64,000 nt of DNA from Synechococcus sp. NOUM97013. GTDB lineage: Bacteria; Cyanobacteriota; Cyanobacteriia; PCC-6307; Cyanobiaceae. Position numbers and translations under genes: made by a program. A model generated the notes under the pieces. It saw only the letters and a list, made by a program, of their open reading frames with translations, was not told the DNA's origin and did no database searches. This document shows positions 7,665 to 15,130 of the stretch, piece by piece. Every line of letters begins with the position of its first letter. The stretch's first letter is position 1. The DNA lies in the NCBI RefSeq assembly GCF_014279815.1, contig NZ_CP047941.1, positions 496,001 to 560,000 on the forward strand, read 5' to 3'.

Positions 7665-9305
7665 TTACATCACTTCGCTGATGGAGACAATCCGTCCGCC
7701 ACGGGCGTGGATGTACTTCATCTGGCTGGTCATGTCCTTGCCATTCACCAGGTAGCTGGCGTTCGGTGTGCGCTGGCGACCGCCGCGAGGCTGGGCCTGC
7801 ACCACGATGCGGAAGCGCTTGGTTGTTGCCGAGGGGGAACCGGCAACGGCACCGTTGCGGTTGGCGCGGACGGTGGTGCTGCGCCAGCCGCTGGGCACGC
7901 TGTTGGTGGCGACGGAGGTGACCAGTGACGAGCTGTTGGTGACCGCGTCGCTGGCGGCATAGCCTTCGGCCAGCGACAGATGGCGGTTGAAGGCGACCTG
8001 AGAACGACCCTGTTCGCTGAGGATGCGCATGTAGGGCACCGTGTCTTCACCGAAGGTGGACTGATACTCGGTGCTGTCGAGATAGCTGTTGATTTCGGCT
8101 TCGTAGCCGTCGTTCGCCAGGATCTGGATGTGCTCGCTTAGCTCGGCCTGCGAACCGGGTGCGCGACCCAGAAGGTGTTTGAAATTGAGCTCGACGAAAC
8201 GGTAAGGCGCGTTGCATTCGAAGAAGCGACGGCTGTACTCGGGTGAGAGCGCAATGGCACGGACCAGTTCCCTGGTGCTGAGATAGCCCTCGGCGAACTT
8301 GCTTTCAGCGCTCATGGCACGCTCCGACTCCATCAGGTGGGGGTTGCCCATGACCTGTCGGTAGGTTGCACGGATCAGACCGTTGATCTGATCAGCGGTA
8401 TCGGCAGGGCAGCGCTGGAAGACTTCCTGTTCGCGTTGGCCGAGACCGAAGCCAACGTAGGCATCGTTGCGAATCGGGGTGGAATCGCCACCATCGCTGC
8501 TGGTGCGCTTTTTGGGCGCAAAGCGGACGCCGCCGGAAGGGCTCGCGCCTCCGCTGGCACCACGGGCACCGGAAGGAAGGGCGATGTAGGCGCTCGTGCC
8601 GCGAGCCAGCACATTGCTCAGCTGGCTGCTGGATCCAACGGCACTGTCACTGATGGCGAAGCCTCGCTCGAGCGCCGCCATGTTGGCGAAGCTGTTGTTG
8701 GGAATTCCGGCTGCCGAGGTGAAGGAGCGGGTGTAGGGAACAACGTCATCACCGAAGACCTCGGCGTACTCAGCGCCGTCAACAATGAAATCGACGACGG
8801 CGTCGTGTCCGCGGTCAGCGAGCAGTGCGATGTGCGCTGACATCTCAGCCTGATTGATCGGTGGCCGTCCCAGCAGGTGCTTGAGGTTCAGCTCGATTCC
8901 CCGCTGCGGAGCGACGCCTTCAAAGAAGCGAGAGCGATAGAAGCTGGACTTGGCCAGGCCGCGCACGAAGTCACGCACGTTCAGTTCGCCGTTGCAGAAC
9001 TGGGCTTCGAGCTCAGCCGAGCGCTCGTTGTCCATCACATGGGCGTTGCCGTACACCTGGCGGTAGGCCGCGCTGATGGCCGTGGCCAGCGCCGCTGCGT
9101 CATCGGGTGCATAGCGCTGAGCGGTGACGCCGTGGGGGCAATCCTCGTGATTGCGGGGCCCGATGGCGATCTTCATCGTGCTGCAGGACTGACGTAGAAA
9201 TTCGCCATTGCTGAGCGCAGGCTTGGCCGCAGCGTTGCGGTTCCTGCTGAAGGAGACCGGTCCGTCGTTCAGGGATTCAGCGCCAAAACCTTTGGAGGCA
9301 GACAT
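7665..9305 (-). CDS. cpeC: Double-domain phycoerythrin rod linker
   Basis: A large 546-residue linker. It has two phycobilisome linker domains, one at about residues 75-210 (AAYRQVYGNAHVMDNE, IELNLKHLLGRPP) and one at about 285-420 (IRATYRQVMGNPHLMESE, VELNFKHLLGRAP), and then a CpcD-like domain at the end (FRIVVQAQPRGG to IVSISEVM). Typical rod linkers of 250-300 residues have only one linker domain. A double linker of about this size is known for phycoerythrin rods of marine Synechococcus, where it is CpeC. Two domains suggest it spans two hexamers. It is 103 bases upstream of cpeE. Confidence 0.78.
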   Translation of the reverse strand: MSASKGFGAESLNDGPVSFSRNRNAAAKPALSNGEFLRQSCSTMKIAIGPRNHEDCPHGVTAQRYAPDDAAALATAISAAYRQVYGNAHVMDNERSAELEAQFCNGELNVRDFVRGLAKSSFYRSRFFEGVAPQRGIELNLKHLLGRPPINQAEMSAHIALLADRGHDAVVDFIVDGAEYAEVFGDDVVPYTRSFTSAAGIPNNSFANMAALERGFAISDSAVGSSSQLSNVLARGTSAYIALPSGARGASGGASPSGGVRFAPKKRTSSDGGDSTPIRNDAYVGFGLGQREQEVFQRCPADTADQINGLIRATYRQVMGNPHLMESERAMSAESKFAEGYLSTRELVRAIALSPEYSRRFFECNAPYRFVELNFKHLLGRAPGSQAELSEHIQILANDGYEAEINSYLDSTEYQSTFGEDTVPYMRILSEQGRSQVAFNRHLSLAEGYAASDAVTNSSSLVTSVATNSVPSGWRSTTVRANRNGAVAGSPSATTKRFRIVVQAQPRGGRQRTPNASYLVNGKDMTSQMKYIHARGGRIVSISEVM

Positions 9306-9437
9306 GGTGAGTGATTCGCGAGGAGAGGTGGGAGTGAGTGTCCTGGTTGGCTGAGAAGCGAGGTGTGGATGTCATGCGCAACATCCGATGCTCGCTTCAA
9401 TCAGTGTTCAGCCTGTTGAAGGGACAGGCGTCAGCGC

Positions 9438-10322
9438 TCAATTCGCTGGTGTGATGCTGGCGATCTTGCCGCCCTCGGCGTGGATGCGCTTGAACTGCTC
9501 AGAAAGCTTGTCGAAGGGCACGTAGTACACCCGGTTCGAGCGGGTGTAACGCGAGATGCGACGCACGTTGTTGGCCTTGTAACCCGTGACTTCGATCCGG
9601 TAGGTCTTGCCCTGATCGCCTGCGCCAGCGCCGTTGCGGTTGGCAGCATCCTGGAGGTTGGTGGAAGGACGGAAGCTCCAGCCCTGCGCTTCTAGAGAGG
9701 AGGGCGGTACCACCGGCATCGGACGGTTCTGATAGGCATTGCCGCCGAGCTTGCTGCTGATGCCCGAAAGATCACCCTTCAAGCTGCTGCTGCTGTTGCC
9801 GCGCAGAAGCTGGAAGCTCCAGGTGAATTCCTGCAGGGTGGTGCAGGATTCCGTTTTCCAGCCGCGCTGGAAGGGCACCGTCCACTCGCCGAAGGTGTCC
9901 TGATAGTCAGCGCAGTCGAGAAAGCTATCGATGTCGGCCTCGTAGCCATGGCTGTCAAGACGCTCGGCGTGGGCGCGCATTTCGTTGAAGTCAACGGGTG
10001 CGCGTCCTAGGAGGTGCCTGAAGGCCAGCTCGATGTAGCGGTAGCGGGAGCAGGAGTCAAAGAAGCGATCGCGGTAAAGCTCGCTCTTGGCGATGCGACG
10101 CACCAGCTCACGAACACTGATTTCACCGAGTTTGAACTGGGATTCCGCGACGAGCTGGCGCTCGCTCTCCATCACGTAGGCGTTGCCGAGGACCTGCTTG
10201 TAAACAGCACGGATGATCTGTTCTTTCCTGGCGTCGTCATCGCCCGGAATCAGCTCGAGAGGAGCTTCGCTTTCCTGGGAGAAACGCTCAACCCCGAGCA
10301 GGGAGGCAGGACCGAAGGGCAT
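9438..10322 (-). CDS. mpeD: Phycoerythrin II-associated rod linker (MpeD-like)
   Basis: A 294-residue rod linker with the typical start MPFGPASLLGV, one linker domain (about residues 30-165; IIRAVYKQVLGNAYVMESE, IELAFRHLLGRAPVD) and a C-terminal CpcD-like domain (about 235-290; YRIEVTGYKANNVRR, then GGKIASITPAN). Cysteines are visible at FFDSCSRYR, LDCADY and ESCTTL. Linkers of phycoerythrin II (MpeC, MpeD, MpeE) have this structure, and some carry a phycourobilin on a cysteine. Position next to cpeC, and size, favour MpeD. MpeC or MpeE is the alternative. It lies 132 bases before cpeC, with its own leader of about 170 bases. Confidence 0.62.
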   Translation of the reverse strand: MPFGPASLLGVERFSQESEAPLELIPGDDDARKEQIIRAVYKQVLGNAYVMESERQLVAESQFKLGEISVRELVRRIAKSELYRDRFFDSCSRYRYIELAFRHLLGRAPVDFNEMRAHAERLDSHGYEADIDSFLDCADYQDTFGEWTVPFQRGWKTESCTTLQEFTWSFQLLRGNSSSSLKGDLSGISSKLGGNAYQNRPMPVVPPSSLEAQGWSFRPSTNLQDAANRNGAGAGDQGKTYRIEVTGYKANNVRRISRYTRSNRVYYVPFDKLSEQFKRIHAEGGKIASITPAN

Positions 10323-10495
10323 GGAAAACGCCGTCTGTTACGGCAGCCATCGTCAGATGTCTGCGGTAGCGATGGCAGCTTTCTTTATAAACCTCAATCA
10401 ATTGTGTGGGAATGTTGCGTGACGTGTCACTTTTTCAGCCCCTCTTGGGCCAGCTTTGATTTTCGAAGGTGACTTTCAAGTTGGTCGCTGCCTTT

Positions 10496-11191
10496 TCAGC
10501 GCAGATCTTCTAAGGATGCGCGCGTGTTCTGTCGGGTCATCGGGTTCCAGCAATCCAATTCTGTGTAGGGGTGGCTCTGAAGCACTCCCACCTGATCTTT
10601 CAGGCCTGTGGTGAGTGAGAAGTCGGCCCCTGCGATCGATTCAATGCCTTCAAGGCCAGCTTCGGTGAGATCGGCTCCACGAAAATCGGCAAAATCAAGC
10701 TGGCATCCGCTGAAGCGTGCCCCCCGACAGCGTGCGCCTTGGAGAACGGCATGGCGTAGATCGGCGCCCACCAGTCTCACCTCATCCAACAGGCAGCCGC
10801 TCAGGTCCGCTCCGCTGAGATAGGTCCCCATCAGATTGGCGCCGCGTAGGTCCATGCCGCGCAGGTCGGCCCCATTGAGAAAGGCGCCATTGAGCCGAGC
10901 GCCAGGGCCGACCGCCCCAGAGCTACGTGCGTCAAATCCCTCAGGAAACTTCGTGCTGTCGTCGTAGCGAGCCAGGCGCAGGTCAGCGCCGTCCAGTCGG
11001 CAGCTGCTCAGGTCGGTGCCGCGCAGGTCGACCCTGCAGAGCAAGGCGTCACGAAGGTCCTGGTTGTCCAGTCGAAGTCCGCGCCAGTCCGCACCACGGG
11101 CATCCTTCGAGGCACCTTGAAGATCTTCAGGGCGCTTCAGTTCGGACGGTGTCCAGTCGGTCAGTTGCAGCGATGCGGTCAAGTGAATCAA
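10496..11191 (-). CDS. Pentapeptide-repeat protein
   Basis: At least 200 residues with tandem A(D/N)LRG-type pentapeptides (for example NGADLRGMDLRGANLMGTYL), a right-handed quadrilateral beta-helix fold. About 25 coils cover most of the chain. The first part (LQLTDWTPSELKRPEDL) is not repeat-like and the last 40 residues are not either. The start is uncertain: TTG at 11191 overlaps the TGA stop of the linker gene upstream, and TTG at 11182 is equally possible. No ATG fits. The overlap suggests it is translated from the same transcript as the CpcL-like gene. Function unknown; pentapeptide proteins are often scaffolds. Confidence 0.75.
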   Translation of the reverse strand: MIHLTASLQLTDWTPSELKRPEDLQGASKDARGADWRGLRLDNQDLRDALLCRVDLRGTDLSSCRLDGADLRLARYDDSTKFPEGFDARSSGAVGPGARLNGAFLNGADLRGMDLRGANLMGTYLSGADLSGCLLDEVRLVGADLRHAVLQGARCRGARFSGCQLDFADFRGADLTEAGLEGIESIAGADFSLTTGLKDQVGVLQSHPYTELDCWNPMTRQNTRASLEDLR

Positions 11192-11910
11192 CGGGTGCTG
11201 TACATCGAGCCTGCCACGATCAAGACGACCCTGAGCAATTCGATGCCGCCCACGACGGCCAGGCCGAGCCAAAGCTTCTTGGCCCATGCAGGTGGCTCTT
11301 TTATCCAGACCGGAAGCTCGCTGAGTGCGTCCTTCGTCTGCAGCTTCTGCTCCCACAGCATGTCTCGGTGATCGCTGCCGTAGCGGGGGAAGCGCTGGTA
11401 GATCGGCTTTTCGCCAGTCGGCGCACCAGGGATCACCCGTGATCGCTGGCACGGCACGTCGTCATAGCCGAAGGCATCGAGATATTCCGCGCTGTCGAGC
11501 ACGGCATCGACGAAACCACTGAACCCCTTATCGGCAATCACGATCGACCAGCTGATCCGCTCGCTCTGGCCATGAACAGGACGACCCAGCACCCGTCCCA
11601 CCACCTGGTCAACCAGGCGGTAGTTAGTGCTGCAGGCGACATAGCCTTCTTGGAACCGCCGTGAGAGCAGCAGGCTGCGGATGAAGTCACGGGTCGTGAT
11701 GCTGCCATCACGAAACTGCGACTCGAGATTGACGTCCCGGTCGCATTTCATCGCATGGAAGAAGATCTGCCGGTAGGCCTGTTCGATTTGGGCGCTGCGA
11801 TCGTCGCGGCTCGGAAAGGTTGCTCTTTTGAGTTCGGAGGTCAGGCCACCCAGATCCCCAACGCGCTGGTTCTGGCTTGTCAACGGATACTCCAGTAGCT
11901 GAAGCGCCAT
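11188..11910 (-). CDS. cpcL: CpcL/CpcG2-type membrane-anchored rod linker
   Basis: A 240-residue protein with a phycobilisome linker domain (about residues 25-165; QIEQAYRQIFFHAMKCDRD, VGRVLGRPVHGQ) and a CpcG-like start (MALQLLEYPLTSQNQRV). It ends with a hydrophobic helix at about residues 213-234 and a short tail MYSTR. CpcG1 linkers lack this helix. CpcG2 (CpcL) has it, and in other cyanobacteria anchors a rod without an allophycocyanin core to the thylakoid membrane near photosystem I. The usual second linker is not seen. It is separated from mpeD by the pentapeptide gene and lies in the same direction as the rest of the cluster. Confidence 0.82.
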   Translation of the reverse strand: MALQLLEYPLTSQNQRVGDLGGLTSELKRATFPSRDDRSAQIEQAYRQIFFHAMKCDRDVNLESQFRDGSITTRDFIRSLLLSRRFQEGYVACSTNYRLVDQVVGRVLGRPVHGQSERISWSIVIADKGFSGFVDAVLDSAEYLDAFGYDDVPCQRSRVIPGAPTGEKPIYQRFPRYGSDHRDMLWEQKLQTKDALSELPVWIKEPPAWAKKLWLGLAVVGGIELLRVVLIVAGSMYSTR

Positions 11911-11959
11911 CGGTAGAAATGCTTAGTTGATAACGGAAATTCTCGGCCTTTTTCTCCCG

Positions 11960-12562
11960 CTAGAGATTATTGGCTTCGTGTCTCTTCATCACGTGTCGAA
12001 TCATGTTGCTGATGTGCTCGAGCGTTTCCCCCAATGCCTTGGCGTGGTCGGCTGAGCTGAGGCCTGCGTAGGTCTGCATGGAGTTCTGGCGGAGGTGGGC
12101 CAGGGCTCGTAAGAGTGCCGGCACGGGCACATCCAGCAGGCTGTAGAGCTCAGCCAGGGCCACCATCCCTTCGCGATCGGTGATCTCCGTGCGCTTCAGG
12201 GCGATGCCATAGATGCTCACGCGCAGGAAATGAAAACAATCTCGCCAGCAGGCATCTGCTCGCTCCTGGGGGTGGAGCTTGCCACCAGGTTTCACCAGGT
12301 CGGGCTCGTCGCTCAGCAGCGCAGACCGTGATCGGTCCACAAGCGCAGGCACGAGGTCCTGAAGGCTGACCAATGGAGCGCAGTCCACTCCTGACCATTG
12401 ACAGCAGCGCTGCAATTCCTCAGTGCTCAGCAAGCGTTGATCGCGGTTCGCCGTCGCAATCACCTGGCGCAGATCGAGGGCAATGGTGGGGTCCTGGTCG
12501 AGACCGCACACTTTGGCCCGTTGTGCCAAAGCTCTGATCTGATCTGCGCTTGCAGCGTTCAC
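11960..12562 (-). CDS. Divergent phycobiliprotein-like protein
   Basis: A 200-residue protein whose middle and end follow the phycobiliprotein fold: an upstream helix region with VIATANRDQRLLSTEEL (compare ADxQGRxLS in true subunits), then ADACWRDCFHFLRVSIYGI at about 102-120. The Cys105-x-Arg107-Asp108 block corresponds to the Cys84 bilin site and its neighbouring Arg and Asp. The chain continues with an EGMVALAELYSLLDVPVPAL helix pair typical of these proteins. The N-terminal 25 residues are extra. The start is the GTG at 12562, overlapping the TGA of the preceding gene by three bases. It is not CpcA/B, CpeA/B or ApcA/B. It may be a bilin-binding accessory protein, which I infer only. Confidence 0.68.
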   Translation of the reverse strand: MNAASADQIRALAQRAKVCGLDQDPTIALDLRQVIATANRDQRLLSTEELQRCCQWSGVDCAPLVSLQDLVPALVDRSRSALLSDEPDLVKPGGKLHPQERADACWRDCFHFLRVSIYGIALKRTEITDREGMVALAELYSLLDVPVPALLRALAHLRQNSMQTYAGLSSADHAKALGETLEHISNMIRHVMKRHEANNL

Positions 12563-13002
12563 GGCTGCGCCGATCCCAAGGGAATGTTGGGCAACACCGG
12601 GCAAGCGGTCAGCCAGCCGTGACGTTCGAGGTAGAACGCCCAGACGATGTCTCCACCCACGCCTGGGCAGTGCTTAGGCATGGCCTCCGCGAGGGAGGAG
12701 CTGATGCCCAGGTGTTGCAACAGCGCTCCTGCATCCAGTGCCGATCCGACGTCGGCGGATCGAATGGCAGCTCCCACCACCCAGGTCAGTCGCGTCGACT
12801 CAAGGGCGCAGCTGTCGCTTTCGCAGGCCAAGAGGATGTTTCCTGGCTGCGGCATGGCGGCGTAGGTGTCCTGCCAGAGCTTCAGATCATCGGGTTTCAG
12901 GTTCAGCCGGAGAACGTGCTGATCGATGGTGTGCAGCTGCTCGTTCTCTTCCCCGAGATTCTCCATCAAGGACCTGAGGCTCGCCTGTGGTGATTCGTTC
13001 AT
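12559..13002 (-). CDS. Unknown 147-residue protein next to phycobiliprotein-like gene
   Basis: Protein of 147 residues that I do not recognise. It begins MNESPQASLRSLMENLG and contains a segment with RLNLKPDDLKLW, then a Cys-Asp-Ser-Cys pair near residue 60, a hydrophobic glycine-rich stretch and a C-terminal tail with GVGGDIVWAFYLERHGW. Its TGA overlaps the GTG of the phycobiliprotein-like gene, so the two are translationally coupled and probably act together. It is divergent from the gene at 13148. A role in phycobilisome biology is likely from context only. Confidence 0.6.
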   Translation of the reverse strand: MNESPQASLRSLMENLGEENEQLHTIDQHVLRLNLKPDDLKLWQDTYAAMPQPGNILLACESDSCALESTRLTWVVGAAIRSADVGSALDAGALLQHLGISSSLAEAMPKHCPGVGGDIVWAFYLERHGWLTACPVLPNIPLGSAQP

Positions 13003-13147
13003 CGCTCGACTCAGGCCAAACCAACTGTATCGGTGTTGTTTGGAGACATCTCACGCCTCTGAAGGTGTTGCCACAAATGGGTGAAAACGACGTCGCTGGA
13101 CAAGTTCTGGACGATCGATACCATCAGGCCGACCCGGTGCTTTTCCC

Positions 13148-13609
13148 ATGGCCGCAACTGACTCCAGTTCCGCGATGGTTCAGCAACTCAGTCGTCAGCT
13201 GCATGCGGTCAGTGGCATTGCTGAATCGCTGACGCTGCGCTTGCTGGCATTGGAAGAGCGCTTTGCGCAGATCGAGACTTCTCTTGATGCTGCGCCTGAG
13301 CACGCCGAACACGATGCTGACTCCCAGCAATTGTTGGTCGAAAGCAGTGATCGCCTGAAGCATCTCCAGGGCCTTCTGGATGACATGCCGGCTGAGGTTG
13401 CCACCGCTCTCCAGGCCGTTGATGAGCCCGCGGTGTTAGCTGTCGTTCAAAACAACGACTCGGTTGAGGACGACCTGATGGAGTCGGAGCACGAGCTCGA
13501 CGCTGATCCCACTGAGACGGTGTACGTGGATGATCCGCAAATCGAGCATCTCGAGGAGCCTGTGAGCCAGGAGAGAGATGAGGATCAGATCGATCTGCTG
13601 AGCGCCTGA
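13148..13609 (+). CDS. Unknown acidic 153-residue protein
   Basis: The product starts MAATDSSSAMVQQLSRQL and has a first helical part (about residues 8-45, possibly coiled coil) followed by a very acidic, low-complexity tail rich in Glu and Asp. No family recognised. It is divergent from the 147-residue gene and ends just before the plus-strand side of the tRNA-Phe gene. The ATG at 13148 is clear. It may be the boundary gene of the phycobilisome region. Confidence 0.5.
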   Translation: MAATDSSSAMVQQLSRQLHAVSGIAESLTLRLLALEERFAQIETSLDAAPEHAEHDADSQQLLVESSDRLKHLQGLLDDMPAEVATALQAVDEPAVLAVVQNNDSVEDDLMESEHELDADPTETVYVDDPQIEHLEEPVSQERDEDQIDLLSA

Positions 13610-13633
13610 CGATCCTTCTCAGCCCACCAGGAT

Positions 13634-13873
13634 TCAACTGTTCAGATCCAGAAGACGCACGCGGAAACGGGCCACTTGTCGAGCCTGCGTTGGCTCGGAT
13701 TGCACAAAGGGGTGGTCGCTGAGGTGTGTCAGCACGATTTCGATCCGCTGCTCGAGTGATTGGTCGTCGAGTTCACCTGCCTTGAGGCAGCGTTGCCAGG
13801 CTGGATCAAACACCATGGCGAAACCATCGGCGTTGTTGAACTGGCGATCGTCGTTGATCGGAACAGGGATCAA
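13634..13873 (-). CDS. Small conserved-looking protein beside tRNA-Phe
   Basis: The open frame extends through the tRNA-Phe gene, so the true start must lie within it, after 13891. A TTG at 13873 (79 residues) gives a start that keeps INDDRQFNNADGFAMVFDPAW. The ATG at 13816 gives 60 residues starting MVFDPAWQRCLK. The protein is mostly charged, with a helix rich in Gln and Arg near the end. The function is unknown. The strand and distance suggest a gene independent of comF. Confidence 0.5.
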   Translation of the reverse strand: MIPVPINDDRQFNNADGFAMVFDPAWQRCLKAGELDDQSLEQRIEIVLTHLSDHPFVQSEPTQARQVARFRVRLLDLNS

Positions 13874-13890
13874 GGAGCGATTCAGCGAAA

Positions 13891-13963
13891 TGCCAGGACC
13901 CAGATTTGAACTGGGGACACGGCGATTTTCAGTCGCCTGCTCTACCAACTGAGCTATCCCGGC
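13891..13963 (-). tRNA. trnF: tRNA-Phe (GAA)
   Basis: A cloverleaf of 73 nt folds on the minus strand, with an acceptor stem of GCCGGGA and TCCTGGC, D-arm GCTC/GAGC, and anticodon loop CTGAAAA giving GAA. The T-arm has the usual TTCAAAT. No CCA is encoded. Confidence 0.95.
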
Positions 13964-13993
13964 GCGTTGTCTGCGCGACCCGCGAATCCTAAA

Positions 13994-14659
13994 TCACGGC
14001 GTGACGCTGAGGCGTGTTCTCGCCAGACAAATCACCCCCTGGGTGACGATTCCAGCGGTTTGCAAGGCGTCACGGGCGGCCATGACAGTGGCTCCGCTCG
14101 TGACGATGTCATCCACCAACCACACCTGCGCAGCGTTTGAGCTGAGTGTTTCCAACAGCCCAGTCGATGAAAGGCGCTCCCTCACCACTTGAAAGCTCCC
14201 TTGTTGATTGAGCAATCGCTGCCGGCGGTTGAGGTGGTGTTGCCCCACGGTGGGACGACTGCGTTCGAGCACAGGGACGCACGGTTTCTGGAGGCTGCGG
14301 CACAGCAACTGCGGAAGGTGATTGGCCCGGGATTTCGCTTTCCAGCTAGGGATGGGAATCAGCAGGGCATGTTGCGACAGTGCGCTGCGCAGTTCTCGGC
14401 ACAAGATGTGCAGAACAGTGGAGTCTGGTGTGATGCGCAGGCGTAGAACCATCCGCCTCAGTGCACCCTCGTACCAGCCGGCCGCATGCCAGGACAGTGG
14501 CTCGAGACCCTTCAGTCCAGAGGCTTTCAACCCCAGGCTCTGCCAGCACGTCTGGCACAGACCTTCCTGCTCAGTGGTGAATGGATTGGGGGTCTGGCAA
14601 TGCCAGCAGACTGGCTGAATGAGCAAATCGCTCAAGCAGCGTTTCAGGGAAATCAGCAC
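13994..14659 (-). CDS. comF: ComF family phosphoribosyltransferase-like protein
   Basis: A 221-residue protein with an N-terminal zinc-ribbon pattern (CWHCQTPN, then CQTCW) and a C-terminal phosphoribosyltransferase motif (VWLVDDIVTSGATV near residue 180). ComF/ComFC is linked to DNA uptake in naturally competent bacteria. The start is GTG at 14659. It lies near dprA-type competence functions only at 24.3 kb, so this is not an operon. Spacing to the next gene is 22 bases. Confidence 0.88.
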   Translation of the reverse strand: MLISLKRCLSDLLIQPVCWHCQTPNPFTTEQEGLCQTCWQSLGLKASGLKGLEPLSWHAAGWYEGALRRMVLRLRITPDSTVLHILCRELRSALSQHALLIPIPSWKAKSRANHLPQLLCRSLQKPCVPVLERSRPTVGQHHLNRRQRLLNQQGSFQVVRERLSSTGLLETLSSNAAQVWLVDDIVTSGATVMAARDALQTAGIVTQGVICLARTRLSVTP

Positions 14660-14681
14660 GTCATGGCAACAGGGGTTGCCG

Positions 14682-14969
14682 TCAGGATTCCCCGCTTTCG
14701 GCAGGTGCCGGCATGGCGCGGAGCATGGCGACCATCGTGCGATGGGCGTCTTCGCTGTCGGTGAGGGTGTGATCGAAGCGGATGCTCACCGGCTGACCAT
14801 TCACATCCAGGATCATGGCTTCAGCGGTCACTTCCGACATCTTGGCGGCGGTGGCATCCGTCAGACCGCCGTAGTGATGGGCGTAACGCAGCACAGCATC
14901 ACTGTGATCGTCGTTCATATGACGACAGATGCGTTCGCTGACTGCGGGGGTGAGCGGATCGGCGGCCAT
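14682..14969 (-). CDS. DUF2470 domain protein
   Basis: A 95-residue protein with the DUF2470 pattern: ERICRHMNDDHSDAVLRYAHHYGG near the start and VSIRFDHTLTDSEDAHRTMVAML near the end. DUF2470 occurs at the end of heme-utilization (HugZ-like) proteins and as stand-alone small proteins in cyanobacteria and plants. Its substrate is not known here. The His and Asp residues of NDDHSD are conserved in the family. Confidence 0.85.
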   Translation of the reverse strand: MAADPLTPAVSERICRHMNDDHSDAVLRYAHHYGGLTDATAAKMSEVTAEAMILDVNGQPVSIRFDHTLTDSEDAHRTMVAMLRAMPAPAESGES

Positions 14970-14998
14970 GGGAAAAAATTGGGGTGGAGAGGAACAGG

Positions 14999-15130
14999 TC
15001 AGCTGAAACGCTGCCAGAGCAGCAGGGCCAGGCGGAAACCGCTGAATCCCACGTATCCGGCCAGCACGATGAACAGCCCGATGGCGAGTGCGTCGCGAAG
15101 TCGGTTCGGCAAGGGCTTATGAAGGCGCAT
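14999..15130 (-). CDS. Small 43-residue membrane protein
   Basis: A short reading frame overlaps the end of the sugar kinase gene by 14 bases. It encodes 43 residues: a basic start (MRLHKPLPNRLRD), a hydrophobic helix (ALAIGLFIVLAGYVGF, about residues 14-29), and a second short hydrophobic segment. The overlap and the end just before the DUF2470 gene suggest it belongs to the same transcript. No known family is recognised. Confidence is limited by size. Confidence 0.45.
   Translation of the reverse strand: MRLHKPLPNRLRDALAIGLFIVLAGYVGFSGFRLALLLWQRFS

Noticed and set aside
8337-8840. 167-residue plus-strand frame
   Set aside because: It is antisense to the double-domain linker; the Gly/Ala-rich product follows codon bias of the real gene.
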